This document shows, piece by piece, positions 40,276 through 49,188 of a DNA stretch of 64,000 bases (the first letter of the stretch is position 1; every line of letters begins with the position of its first letter). The translations under genes and the position numbers were made by a program. Origin of the DNA: Paracoccaceae bacterium (GTDB taxonomy: Bacteria > Pseudomonadota > Alphaproteobacteria > Rhodobacterales > Rhodobacteraceae); NCBI GenBank assembly GCA_026989355.1, contig JALSJM010000008.1:296663-360662 (forward strand), in the 5' to 3' direction. The notes beneath the pieces are model-generated. The model made no database searches. It saw nothing but the letters and a program-made list of their open reading frames with translations, and was not told the DNA's origin.

Positions 40276-41402
40276 CACTTGCTGCCTCCCTTGCGAAGCT
40301 CGTTGAGCGGAAGATAGGGCACGATGCCCTGGGTGCCTGCGTTTTCGCCCTCGTCAAGGATGATCTTGTCCACCCCGCCGAGCACCTCTTCCATGGTTTC
40401 GATGTAAAGCCGCTTGCGTGTCACTTCCGGAGCCTTCTGATATTCCTTCAGCACCGCGCTGAAGCGGCTGGCCTCGCCCTCGGCCTCGTTCACCACCCGG
40501 GCGCGGTAAGCTTCGGCTTCCTCGAGGATCTGGGCCGACTGACCGCGGGCCTCGGCAAGGATCTTGTTGGCATAGGCATCGGCTTCCTTCTCGAGGCGGT
40601 CGCGTTCCTGCTCGGCCGCCTGCACATCGCGGAAGGCCGCAATCACCTCGGTTGGCGGGTCGGCCTTGTCGAAGTTCACGCGCACGATGTTGATGCCGCT
40701 GCCATAGCTGTCAAGCGTCTTCTGGATCAGTTCCTGAAGGCGGTTGGCGATAATGCCCCGATCACGGTTCAGGATCGGCGCCAGCTCCGACTGCGCAACG
40801 ATCTCGCGCATCGCCGATTCCGACACCGCCTCGATGGTCTGCACCGGATTTTCCAGCGTGAACAGGTATTTCACCGGATCGTTGATGTTCCAGACCACCT
40901 GGAAATCGATATCGACGATATTCTCGTCTCCGGTCAGCATCAGCCCCGCATCGCCGCCCCGGGTGCCGGTGCCGATTTCCACCGTCTGCTCGCGCGTGAC
41001 GATGACGATCTGCTTGGTGACCAGCGGCCAGGGGGCAAAGTTCAGGCCGGGCTGGCCGGTCTGATGATACTTGCCCAGAAACAGTTCGACCGACTGCTCC
41101 TCGGGCTTCACCGAATAGAAAGAGGCAAACAGCCAGACACCGAACAGCACCAGCAGGCCGAACCCGATGGTGCCCCGGGTCAGCATGGGGCCGTCACCCT
41201 GTCCGGATCCACGGCCGCCGCCGCGCCCGCCGCGGCCACCCATCAGCACCCGCAGGTGCTCCTGGCCCTTCTTGACGATCTCCTCTATCTCGGGAAGGTG
41301 CGGGCCGTCATCGCCCGGCCGCCCGCCGCCGCCGCGGCCACCCCCGCGGTTGCCGCCACGGTTGCCGCCGCTGCCCCATGGTCCACCATTGTTGCCAGCC
41401 AT
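40275..41402 (-). CDS. hflK: FtsH modulator HflK
   Basis: Partner of HflC, 375 residues. A glycine-rich N-terminus (repeats of GGNRGGNRGGGRGGGG type, about 5-30 and 55-70) precedes one transmembrane helix (about 78-96; IGFGLLVLFGVWLFASFYSV), the SPFH domain (EEQSVELFLGKYHQTGQPGL) and a coiled coil (QAAEQERDRLEKEADAYANK). First gene of the hflK-hflC-DUF2065-degP run. Confidence 0.95.
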   Translation of the reverse strand: MAGNNGGPWGSGGNRGGNRGGGRGGGGRPGDDGPHLPEIEEIVKKGQEHLRVLMGGRGGRGGGRGSGQGDGPMLTRGTIGFGLLVLFGVWLFASFYSVKPEEQSVELFLGKYHQTGQPGLNFAPWPLVTKQIVIVTREQTVEIGTGTRGGDAGLMLTGDENIVDIDFQVVWNINDPVKYLFTLENPVQTIEAVSESAMREIVAQSELAPILNRDRGIIANRLQELIQKTLDSYGSGINIVRVNFDKADPPTEVIAAFRDVQAAEQERDRLEKEADAYANKILAEARGQSAQILEEAEAYRARVVNEAEGEASRFSAVLKEYQKAPEVTRKRLYIETMEEVLGGVDKIILDEGENAGTQGIVPYLPLNELRKGGSK

Positions 41403-41477
41403 CGGAATTCCTTTTTGCTCTGCCTGTGTTCATCAGTTGTGGCCTGATAGCCCATTTTCAAGCCGAGCGCACGGTTT

Positions 41478-42839
41478 TCAGGCCGTGCGCACCGGTTTTT
41501 TCATCGTCACCAGTTCCTCGGCCATGGTCGGGTGCACGGCCATGGTGCGATCGAAATCCTCCTTGGTGGCGCCCATCCCGATGGCCACCGCCGCCAGCTG
41601 GATCAGCTCGCCCGCCTGATCGCAGACAAGATGACAGCCCAGCACCCGGCGGGTATCGGCACAGACGACAAGCTTCATCAGCGCCCGTTCGTCACGCCCG
41701 GCAAATCCGGTGTGCATGGCACGGAAGGAATTGCTGTAAACCTCGATCGGGCCGCGCTCGCGCGCCGCTTCCTCGCTCAGACCCACGGTGCCCATCTCGG
41801 GCTGGGTGAATACGGCACTGGCCACCAGCCGGTGATCAACCGCCGCGGGGCGGCCGTGGAACACCGTTTCCACAAAGGCCGCGGCCTCGCGGATCGCCAC
41901 CGGTGTCAGGTTCACGCGGTCGGTCACATCCCCCACCGCATAAACGGAAGGCACCACCGTCTGGCTGTATTCGTCCACCGGAATCTCGCCCCGCCGGCCG
42001 GTTTCGATGCCGATGTCTTCAAGCCCGAGGTCCTCGGTATTGGGGCGCCGACCGGTGGCAAACAGAACCTGATCGTATTCGCCGCTGCCCGCGCCGGTGG
42101 TCTTGATCCGGAAATGACCGCCGTTCTCGTGAATTTCCAGGATGTCGGTGCCCACATGCAGATCGACACCCCGCCCCCGCATCAGTTCGGCCACATGGCC
42201 GCGCGCCTCTCCATCGAAGCCGCGCAGGATCTGGGCCCCGCGATAGATCTGCGTTACCTGAACCCCAAGCCCGTTCATGATGCAGGCGAATTCGCAGGCG
42301 ATATATCCCCCGCCCACGATCATCATGGTTTCGGGCAGATTCCCGAGGTGGAATATCTCGTTCGAAGTCAGCGCGTGCCCGGTGCCGGGCATGTCGGGCT
42401 TGAAGGGTCGCCCTCCGGTAGCGATCAGGATATGCCTGGCCGTGAAGCGGCGCCCGTCGGCCAGTTCCACGGTGTGAGGGTCGCGAAGGCGCGCGCGCGC
42501 GTCGAACACTGCGACTCCGGCGTTCTTCAGCGTATCGCGATAGAGCCCTTCCAGGCGATCGAGCTCGGCCACCAGTCTGCCGTGGAAATGCGGCCAGTCG
42601 AACCGCCCGGAACGGGCCTGCCGCCAGCCGAAGGCGCGTGCATCGGCGATCTGGCCGCCGTATCCCGACGCAAAGACCATCAGCTTCTTGGGCACGCAGC
42701 CGCGGATCACGCAGGTACCGCCCATGCGGTCTTCCTCGGCAAGGGCAACCTTCGCGCCCGCCTCGCCGCTGGCCAGCCGCGCCGCGCGCACCCCGCCCGA
42801 GCCGCCACCGATCACGAAAAGATCATAGTCGAATGTCAT
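41478..42839 (-). CDS. gor: Glutathione-disulfide reductase
   Basis: FAD/NADPH disulfide reductase keeping glutathione reduced, 453 residues. FAD-binding FVIGGGSGGVRAARLA, redox-active pair Cys43/Cys48 in GGTCVIRGCVPKK, NADP-binding MMIVGGGYIACEFA followed by an Arg-containing QIYRGAQILRG (NADPH preference), YAVGDVTDRVNLTPVAIR, and the C-terminal catalytic HPTMAEE. The IRGCVPKK context marks glutathione reductase rather than lipoamide or mercuric reductase. ATG 42839 has GAGGAAA upstream. It follows rpiA. Confidence 0.95.
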   Translation of the reverse strand: MTFDYDLFVIGGGSGGVRAARLASGEAGAKVALAEEDRMGGTCVIRGCVPKKLMVFASGYGGQIADARAFGWRQARSGRFDWPHFHGRLVAELDRLEGLYRDTLKNAGVAVFDARARLRDPHTVELADGRRFTARHILIATGGRPFKPDMPGTGHALTSNEIFHLGNLPETMMIVGGGYIACEFACIMNGLGVQVTQIYRGAQILRGFDGEARGHVAELMRGRGVDLHVGTDILEIHENGGHFRIKTTGAGSGEYDQVLFATGRRPNTEDLGLEDIGIETGRRGEIPVDEYSQTVVPSVYAVGDVTDRVNLTPVAIREAAAFVETVFHGRPAAVDHRLVASAVFTQPEMGTVGLSEEAARERGPIEVYSNSFRAMHTGFAGRDERALMKLVVCADTRRVLGCHLVCDQAGELIQLAAVAIGMGATKEDFDRTMAVHPTMAEELVTMKKPVRTA

Positions 42840-42893
42840 GTGTTTCCTCATCATTCGGGAGGCATGCCACCCCCGGCTTCACCTGCCCGCCCG

Positions 42894-42933
42894 CATGTTG
42901 CTGCCCGGCCGCCCAGGGGGGCAGCAGAACATG
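42894..42933 (-). other. Large hairpin in the rpiA-gor intergenic region
   Basis: CATGTTGCTGCCC (42894-42906) can pair with GGGCAGC plus AACATG (42919-42933), interrupted by a 2-nt bulge, around a 12-nt GC-rich loop. It has no T tract on either strand, so it is not a classical terminator. It may influence mRNA stability or differential expression between rpiA and gor. Confidence 0.5.
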
Positions 42934-42948
42934 TGGCCCGCAGCCCGC

Positions 42949-43740
42949 TCAGTCCGAGAGATCGGAAAACAGGTTGTCTCCCTCCGGAATCTCGATCCGG
43001 CCTTCCTCGACCAGACCTTCGGCAATGTCGCGCACTTCCACCCGGCCATCGCCATAACCGGTCACCACCGCATCACAGATGTCGATGAACAGGCCGTTTT
43101 CCACAACCCCCGGAATCTGGTTGAGCACCAGTGAAAGGCGCCGCGGATTACCGATCCGCTTCAGGTGCAGATCGATGATGCGGTTGCCCTCGTCGGTCAC
43201 GAAGGGCTTGTCGCCGTCCAGGCGTAATGCGGTTTCGCGCCCCAGCACGTCCATGCTGACAAGGGTTTCCTCGATCAGTGCCCTGGTGGTCTGCCAGCCG
43301 AAGGGAATCACCTCGACCGGCAGCGGAAAGGCGCCCAGGGTTTCAACCTGCTTCGACACATCGGCAATCACGATCATCCGGTCACTGGCCGTGGCAACGA
43401 TCTTTTCGTGCAGCAGCGCCCCGCCGCCGCCCTTGATCAGGCTGAAGCCGGCGTCGAACTCGTCGGTGCCGTCGATCGTCAGGTCAAGCCACCTGGCCTC
43501 GTCCAGGGTAATCACCTCGATTCCCGCCTCACGCGCCAGCCGGGCAGTGCGCACCGATGTGGGAACGCCCCTGATCCTCAGGCCTTCCTCGCGCATCCGT
43601 TCGCCCAGGCAGCGCACCATCCAGGCCGCGGTGGATCCGGTGCCCAGCCCGATGGTCATCCCGCTTTCAATGAAATCCACAGCCCGTCTGGCAGCCACGA
43701 ACTTGGCCTTGTCCATGGGCGAGAGATCCTTTGTCATCAT
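42949..43740 (-). CDS. rpiA: Ribose-5-phosphate isomerase A
   Basis: Interconverts ribose-5-phosphate and ribulose-5-phosphate in the pentose phosphate pathway. 263 residues with IGLGTGSTAAWMV, TIDGTDEFDAGFSLIKGGGG (catalytic Asp/Lys region) and a C-terminal PGVVENGLFIDICDAVV. There is a cluster of possible starts (GTG 43743, ATG 43740, ATG 43737); AGGGGA upstream best fits 43740. Divergent from the aminotransferase; a TATAAC -10-like box lies at about 43768-43773. Confidence 0.96.
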   Translation of the reverse strand: MMTKDLSPMDKAKFVAARRAVDFIESGMTIGLGTGSTAAWMVRCLGERMREEGLRIRGVPTSVRTARLAREAGIEVITLDEARWLDLTIDGTDEFDAGFSLIKGGGGALLHEKIVATASDRMIVIADVSKQVETLGAFPLPVEVIPFGWQTTRALIEETLVSMDVLGRETALRLDGDKPFVTDEGNRIIDLHLKRIGNPRRLSLVLNQIPGVVENGLFIDICDAVVTGYGDGRVEVRDIAEGLVEEGRIEIPEGDNLFSDLSD

Positions 43741-43990
43741 CACGCGACTCCCCTGTTGATGAAAGCGTTATAGGGGATTGGCAACCGCGCCGCGAGGGGC
43801 ATTGTGACGCCCGCCCCGGCACCAATCCGGCCGATACGCGGTTTGCTCCGGCTCGGGCTCAGGGCCGATCAATCCCGCGCCACCGGCCCTTCAGGGGGTG
43901 TCCTGCAGCGTTCCTCCGGGCTCCTGTCGGGGTCTGGCATGGCGTTTTCCGCTCCCGTCCTGCCGGCACGCCCTTGCCAGAAGCGCGCGG

Positions 43991-45139
43991 ATGCGCTTCA
44001 TGGGGGCCATGAAGACACCCGGCTTCACCCGAATCGTCACCGCCCTGCCCGCTTCGGTGCCCTTTGTCGGCCCCGAAACACTGGAACGGCAGCGCGGGCG
44101 CCCCTTCCGTGCCCGGATCGGTGCCAACGAGAACGGCTTCGGCCCCTCGCCCCGTGCAATCCGCGCCATGCAGGAAGCGGCCGCCGAAGCCTGGATGTAT
44201 GGCGATCCGGAAAACCACGATCTGCGCGCGGCACTGGCGCGCCATCTTGCCATCGCCCCCGCAAACGTGATGGTGGGCGAAGGGATCGACGGGCTTCTGG
44301 GCTGTCTGGTGCGGCTCATGGTTGCGCCGGGCGACCGGGTGGTTACCTCGGCCGGCGGCTATCCCACCTTTGCCTATCACGTGGCCGGAGCAGGGGGCAG
44401 GCTGCTCAGCGTGCCCTATCGGGACGACCGCGAAGACCCCGAGGCCCTGGCCGCCGCCGCGCATGAAGCGCGGGCAAGGCTGGTCTATCTTGCCAACCCC
44501 GACAACCCGATGGGCACCTGGCACGATGCCGCAACGGTTGCAAGGCTGATCGGCACCTTGCCCGAAGACTGTCTGCTGGTTCTGGACGAAGCCTATGTGG
44601 AATTCGCCCCCGAAGGCACCGCCCCGCCGATCGATCCGGACGATCCGCGCCTGATCCGCATGCGCACCTTTTCCAAGGCGCACGCGCTGGCCGGCGCCCG
44701 GGTAGGATACGCGATCGCCACGGCAGAACTGATTGCCGGTTTCGACAAGCTGCGCAACCATTTCGGGGTGGGCCGGATCAGCCAGGCCGGCGCGCTGGCC
44801 GCACTTGCCGATCAGGACTGGTTGCAGAGCAACATCGCGCATGTGGCAAGGGCACGCGAAAACCTGACCGAAACCGCGCGGCGCAACGGCCTTGCGCCCA
44901 TTCCCTCGGCCGCCAATTTCGTGGCCATGGATTGTGGCGGCAACGGCGCTTTCGCCCGCGCAGTGGTAAACGAACTGGACCGGCGCGGGGTTTTCGTGCG
45001 CATGCCCTTCGCGGCTCCGCAGGATCGCTGCATCCGGGTCAGCTGCGGCCCCGACCGGGCCCTGGAGCTGTTCGCCGAAGCCCTGCCCGAGGCCCTGGCC
45101 GCCGCGCGCCGGCAAGAACAGGAGCCCCGCCCGGAATAA
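43991..45139 (+). CDS. PLP-dependent aminotransferase, HisC-like (class I/II)
   Basis: Fold-type I aminotransferase similar to histidinol-phosphate aminotransferase; 382 residues from ATG 43991 (ATG 44000 and 44009 are alternatives, the last with GGGGG upstream). Visible: ARIGANENGFGPSP substrate loop, YLANPDNPMGTW, LVLDEAYVEFAPEG, the PLP-lysine segment RTFSKAHALAGARVGYA and the C-terminal CIRVSCG with the carboxylate-binding Arg. It stands alone, not in a his operon, so it may act on another substrate, for example an aromatic amino acid. Confidence 0.88.
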   Translation: MRFMGAMKTPGFTRIVTALPASVPFVGPETLERQRGRPFRARIGANENGFGPSPRAIRAMQEAAAEAWMYGDPENHDLRAALARHLAIAPANVMVGEGIDGLLGCLVRLMVAPGDRVVTSAGGYPTFAYHVAGAGGRLLSVPYRDDREDPEALAAAAHEARARLVYLANPDNPMGTWHDAATVARLIGTLPEDCLLVLDEAYVEFAPEGTAPPIDPDDPRLIRMRTFSKAHALAGARVGYAIATAELIAGFDKLRNHFGVGRISQAGALAALADQDWLQSNIAHVARARENLTETARRNGLAPIPSAANFVAMDCGGNGAFARAVVNELDRRGVFVRMPFAAPQDRCIRVSCGPDRALELFAEALPEALAAARRQEQEPRPE

Positions 45140-45171
45140 ACAGCAGGCACAGGGCGCTGCCGGCCGCAAGG

Positions 45172-45204
45172 CATGAATGAAACATGAATGAAACATGAAT
45201 GAAA
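45172..45204. repeat. Three perfect 11-bp tandem repeats
   Basis: CATGAATGAAA occurs three times in direct tandem (45172-45182, 45183-45193, 45194-45204) in the 107-bp gap between two convergent aminotransferase genes. The unit is about one helical turn. No T-run hairpin terminator is apparent in this gap. Confidence 0.9.
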
Positions 45205-45246
45205 GAGGGGATACCTTGCGGAAACCTCATGCCCGCAAGCCCGCGC

Positions 45247-46446
45247 TCAGGCCGTGGCGATTACCCGCGCAGCGGCCTCAAGGGCACCCTCCCCATGCGC
45301 CACGCCAAGCGCCTGAAGGCCGGCCTCGATGCTGCCAAGCACACCCATCACCATATGCGCGTTCACATGGCCCATGTGGCCGATGCGGAAGAAGCCGTGC
45401 CAGGCCGGATCACCGGGCGGCGCCATGCCAAGCCCGATCCCCAGCGTAACACCGGCCCTGCGCGTCAGCCAGTCGCGCAGGGCCGTGCCGTTCGGAGTTC
45501 CGGCCTGCGCCGCGGTCACCGCGTGACTGCGGCGGGTTTCCTCGCCGATATTGAGGGCGATTTCCCCGCACGCCCCCCAGGCATCGAAAGCCGCCCAGAT
45601 CGCCCGGGCAAGCTTTTCATGGCGTATCCAGGCATTTTCGATCCCCTCTTCATGCACCAGCATGTCAAGGGCTTCGCGCAGGGCAAACAGGTGATGCGTG
45701 GGCGCGGTGCCGGCGAAATACTGATAGAAATCCTCGGGCGCCACACGGGGTTTCCAGTCCCAGTAGGCGCTGACATCGCCTGCCGCGTCGCGCGCGTCCG
45801 CAGCCCTTTCATTGAAGAACACGAAGCCCAGGCCCGGCGGCGTCATCAGCCCCTTCTGGCTGGCGGCCACCATCACGTCAACCCCCCAGTCATCCATCTC
45901 GAAGCGCTCGCAGCCAAGCGAAGCGATGCAGTCCACCATCAGCAGCGCCGGATGCCCGGAAGCATCGAGAACATCCCGCAATGCCCTGATATCATTGCGA
46001 ACACCGGTTGATGTATCCACATGAACCACCAGAACCGCCCGCAGTTCGCGATGCGCATCCTCGGCCAGCGCCCGCGCCAGGCGGGCAGGGTCCACGGCAT
46101 TGCGCTTGCCGCAGTCGATCACCTCGACCGCAAGCCCCAGCCGGCGCCCCATTTCGGCCCAGCCGTGGCCGAACAGCCCGTTTGCCAGCACCAGAACCCG
46201 GTCACCCCGGGCAAGGGGGTTGGCAAGCGCTGCCTCCCAGGCACCGTGGCCGTTGGCAATATAGATCGCCGCCTGGTGCCGGGTGCGCGCCACCGTCCCG
46301 AGGTCGCGCAGCACCCCCCGCACCATCTCGGCCAGCGCGCCGGAATAGATATCGGGCGCCGGGCGGTGCATCGCGGCCAGCACCCGGTCGGGGATCACCG
46401 AGGGGCCGGGTATCGCCAGGTAATGGCGACCGTGGGCAAGACTCAT
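45247..46446 (-). CDS. Class V aminotransferase, serine/alanine--glyoxylate type
   Basis: PLP enzyme of the AGXT/serine-glyoxylate aminotransferase group, 399 residues. It starts HYLAIPGPSVIPDRVLAAMH, with YIANGHGAWEAALAN near the cofactor site, VDCIASLGCERFEMDDWGVD and the Schiff-base lysine in AASQKGLMTPPGLGFVFF. The C-terminal FRIGHMGHVNAHMVMGVLG is typical. Probably transfers amino groups to glyoxylate from Ala or Ser (photorespiration-like, serine cycle or purine-derived pathways). GGAGAG lies 6 nt before ATG 46446. Confidence 0.9.
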   Translation of the reverse strand: MSLAHGRHYLAIPGPSVIPDRVLAAMHRPAPDIYSGALAEMVRGVLRDLGTVARTRHQAAIYIANGHGAWEAALANPLARGDRVLVLANGLFGHGWAEMGRRLGLAVEVIDCGKRNAVDPARLARALAEDAHRELRAVLVVHVDTSTGVRNDIRALRDVLDASGHPALLMVDCIASLGCERFEMDDWGVDVMVAASQKGLMTPPGLGFVFFNERAADARDAAGDVSAYWDWKPRVAPEDFYQYFAGTAPTHHLFALREALDMLVHEEGIENAWIRHEKLARAIWAAFDAWGACGEIALNIGEETRRSHAVTAAQAGTPNGTALRDWLTRRAGVTLGIGLGMAPPGDPAWHGFFRIGHMGHVNAHMVMGVLGSIEAGLQALGVAHGEGALEAAARVIATA

Positions 46447-46633
46447 CAGACTCTCCTGTCATTCCTCCCCGACAGGCTTAGAGACGCCCACAGATGCCGT
46501 CAATCGCTGTCCGGGACCGAAGCGGCATGCCATCTTCTTCCGCCCTGCGCTCGCGCAGGTGCCCCTGCTTGCGCATGAAGGCGCAACCGGTTAGACCGCA
46601 AACCGATGCAGCAGCTTGTAAAGGCCCGTTGAC

Positions 46634-48526
46634 GTGAACGGAAAACCAGCCGACAACCCCTATGGTTCGGGCCGCCTGTTGGCACGGCTGTGGCGCGACT
46701 ATCTGCGCCGCCACACCGGCTGGATGCTGCTGGCAATGCTGCTGATGATGATCGAGGGCGGCTCGCTCGGCGCGCTCAGCTATATCCTGAAACCGATGTT
46801 CGATCAGGTTTTCGTGGGGCGCGATGCGGCGGCGCTGTGGTGGGTTGGCGGCACGGTGCTGGGGCTGTTCGTGCTGCGCGCGCTGACCTCGGTGACCAAC
46901 CGGATCATCCTGACCCGCGTTGCCGTGCGCAGTTCGACCGAAATGCAGGCGGACCTGCTGCGCCATCTGCTGACGCTCGACAGCGATTTCTTCCACAAGA
47001 ACCCGCCCGGCGCGCTGATGGAACGCCTGCAGGGCGATACCAAGGCGGTTCAGGGGGTGTGGCAGGTGTTCATCACCGGTGTGGGGCGCGATGTGGTGGC
47101 GCTGGTTTCGCTTTTCGCGGTGGCCCTTTCGATCGACTGGCTCTGGACCCTGATCGCCCTGATCGGCGCGCCGCTGCTGATCGTGCCCACGCTTGTCCTG
47201 CAACGCTACATCCGGCGCAAGACAAGCCACATGCGCGAACAGGCGGGCCTGCGCTCGACCCGGCTTGACGAAATGTTCCACGGCATCAACCCGATCAAGC
47301 TGAACCGCATGGAAAGCTATCAGATGACGCGCTTCGAGGCGATCATCGCGCGCATCGTGCGCGCCCAGATCAAGACCGCCGCCGGCCAGGCCATGCTGCC
47401 GGCGCTGATCGATATCGTCACCGGCGTCGGCTTCTTCGGCGTTCTGGTGCTGGGCGGACAGGACATCATATCGGGCGAAAAGACCGTAGGCGAATTCATG
47501 AGCTTCTTCACCGCCATGACCCTGGCCTTCCAGCCGCTCCGCCGGCTGGGCAGCATCGCCGGCGCCTGGCAGGTGGCCGCGGCCTCGCTCGAACGGCTTT
47601 ACCGGATCTTCGACGAGCAGCCCACGATCCTGTCGCCGGCAAGGGCCGCGCCGCTCCCGGCCCGCCACGACCTGAGCTTCGAGAATGTCACCTTCGCTTA
47701 CGAGGACCTGCCGGTTCTGCAGGGGCTCGATCTTCACGTCAAAGACGGGCACACCACTGCCCTTGTGGGCGCCTCGGGAGCCGGGAAAAGCACCGTGTTT
47801 CACATTCTCACACGCCTTGTCGAACCGCAGTCCGGGCGCGTCTGCGTGGGCGGGGTGCCGATCACAAACCTCGATCTCGGTGCCCTGCGCGGCCTGTTTT
47901 CGGTGGTCACGCAGGATGCCGCGCTGTTCGACGAAACCATCCGCGAAAACATCCTTCTGGGGCGCACCGACATTTCCGGGACACGCCTGCAGGAAGTGCT
48001 GGACGCAGCCCATGTAAGCGATTTCCTCGATCAGCTGCCCGGCGGGCTCGATGCGCCGGCCGGGCCGCGCGGCGCCAACCTTTCGGGCGGACAGCGCCAG
48101 CGCATCGCCATTGCCCGCGCCCTGCTGCGCGATACGCCGATCCTGCTGCTGGACGAGGCAACCTCGGCGCTGGACGCCGAATCCGAAGCCGTGGTGCAGA
48201 AGGCTCTGGAACGGCTCAGCAAGGGGCGCACCACGCTGGTGATCGCACACCGTCTGTCAACCATCCGCAACGCCGACAGGATCGTGGTGATGGACAGGGG
48301 ATGCGTGGTTGATCAGGGCACCCATGAGGAACTGCTGGCCCGCGGCGGCCTTTATGCACGGCTGCACGCCCTGCAGTTCAGAACCGAGGGCCCCTCGGCC
48401 GATAGGCTTGCGCAAGAACGGCTGGATCGGCGCCGCAAAGAAAGCGGATCTGAAGCGCAAGGTTCGAAGCGCCACGGCGCAGCCAGCCTTCTTGGCGGTA
48501 TCTTCGGGCGCTGGTTCGCACGCTAG
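46634..48526 (+). CDS. MsbA-like ABC exporter (fused membrane and ATPase domains)
   Basis: Type IV ABC exporter half-transporter, 630 residues: six-helix membrane domain (about 20-310), then nucleotide-binding domain with Walker A GASGAGKST (about 378), signature LSGGQRQRIAIARAL (about 483), Walker B ILLLDEATSALD (about 505) and H-loop VIAHRLSTI. The family resemblance is to MsbA (lipid A/phospholipid flipping), but other amphiphiles are possible. Start GTG 46634. Homologous sequence should end near QFRTEGPS; the last roughly 45 residues are a basic tail read antisense to the neighbouring glycosyltransferase gene. Confidence 0.9.
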   Translation: MNGKPADNPYGSGRLLARLWRDYLRRHTGWMLLAMLLMMIEGGSLGALSYILKPMFDQVFVGRDAAALWWVGGTVLGLFVLRALTSVTNRIILTRVAVRSSTEMQADLLRHLLTLDSDFFHKNPPGALMERLQGDTKAVQGVWQVFITGVGRDVVALVSLFAVALSIDWLWTLIALIGAPLLIVPTLVLQRYIRRKTSHMREQAGLRSTRLDEMFHGINPIKLNRMESYQMTRFEAIIARIVRAQIKTAAGQAMLPALIDIVTGVGFFGVLVLGGQDIISGEKTVGEFMSFFTAMTLAFQPLRRLGSIAGAWQVAAASLERLYRIFDEQPTILSPARAAPLPARHDLSFENVTFAYEDLPVLQGLDLHVKDGHTTALVGASGAGKSTVFHILTRLVEPQSGRVCVGGVPITNLDLGALRGLFSVVTQDAALFDETIRENILLGRTDISGTRLQEVLDAAHVSDFLDQLPGGLDAPAGPRGANLSGGQRQRIAIARALLRDTPILLLDEATSALDAESEAVVQKALERLSKGRTTLVIAHRLSTIRNADRIVVMDRGCVVDQGTHEELLARGGLYARLHALQFRTEGPSADRLAQERLDRRRKESGSEAQGSKRHGAASLLGGIFGRWFAR

Positions 48527-49076
48527 CATCCAGCCCCGCCAGCCGGCCGCGCAGCGCCCGTGCCATGGCCATGTCCTCCATCAGCGGAATGTCGCGGAAA
48601 CCGCCGGCCTGCCGGTAAAGCGCGCGCGGAATCAGCAGGCCCTGATCGCCATAGGGCAGCCCCAGGGCGCGGGCCCGGAAATTGGCCCAGCCGGCCACCA
48701 GGCGGGGGGCGCAACCGCCGGTATCGAAACGCAGGCGGAACCAGCCGGCCCGGGCGGGGTGGTTGCGCATGTGCTCTGCAACCGCCACCGTCCAGCCGGG
48801 CTGCGGGCAGCTGTCGGCATGCAGGAACAGAAGCCATTCGCCCCCCGCCACCACCGCCCCGCGCGCCAGTTGCCCCCCGCGCCCGGCCGGGCCACTGGCC
48901 CATACGCAGCCCGCTGCCTCGGCCAGGGCGCGGGTCTCGTCGGCCGAGCCCCCGTCGGAAACGATCACTTCGCGCAGGATCGCAGCCTCGAGCCCCTCGA
49001 CAAGACTGCCCAGCGTGGCGGGCAGATCATCCGCCGCGTTCAGGGTGGGAATGATGATGCTGAGGGGTGCGCGCAT
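48378..49076 (-). CDS. TIGR04283-type family 2 glycosyltransferase
   Basis: A 232-residue GT-A glycosyltransferase. N-terminal SIIIPTLNAADDLPATLGSL, VSDGGSADETRALAEAAG (nucleotide-sugar site), LLFLHADSCPQPGW (DxD-like position) and GDQGLLIPRALYRQAGGF with LMEDMAMARAL near the acceptor site. It ends RYRQEGWLRRGASNLALQIR, as expected for the TIGR04283 group; some members are linked to arsenosugar synthesis, but the substrate here is unknown. Its last 149 bp overlap the end of the convergent ABC exporter gene, and this gene's conserved C-terminus lies in the overlap. Confidence 0.85.
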   Translation of the reverse strand: MRAPLSIIIPTLNAADDLPATLGSLVEGLEAAILREVIVSDGGSADETRALAEAAGCVWASGPAGRGGQLARGAVVAGGEWLLFLHADSCPQPGWTVAVAEHMRNHPARAGWFRLRFDTGGCAPRLVAGWANFRARALGLPYGDQGLLIPRALYRQAGGFRDIPLMEDMAMARALRGRLAGLDASVRTSARRYRQEGWLRRGASNLALQIRFLCGADPAVLAQAYRPRGPRF

Positions 49077-49188
49077 GAGATCTTCGCAAGGGCCCTGCCG
49101 GTGTTTTCCGCTGCCGTTCTTCTGTCAGACTGTTATAATCGCAAGCCGGACACGAAGCCAGAAAATGGCGAAAGGAAGCGGACAGGAC

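Noticed and set aside
45172..45204. The 11-bp tandem repeats as a CRISPR array
   Set aside because: Units are directly adjacent with no spacers and only 11 bp long.
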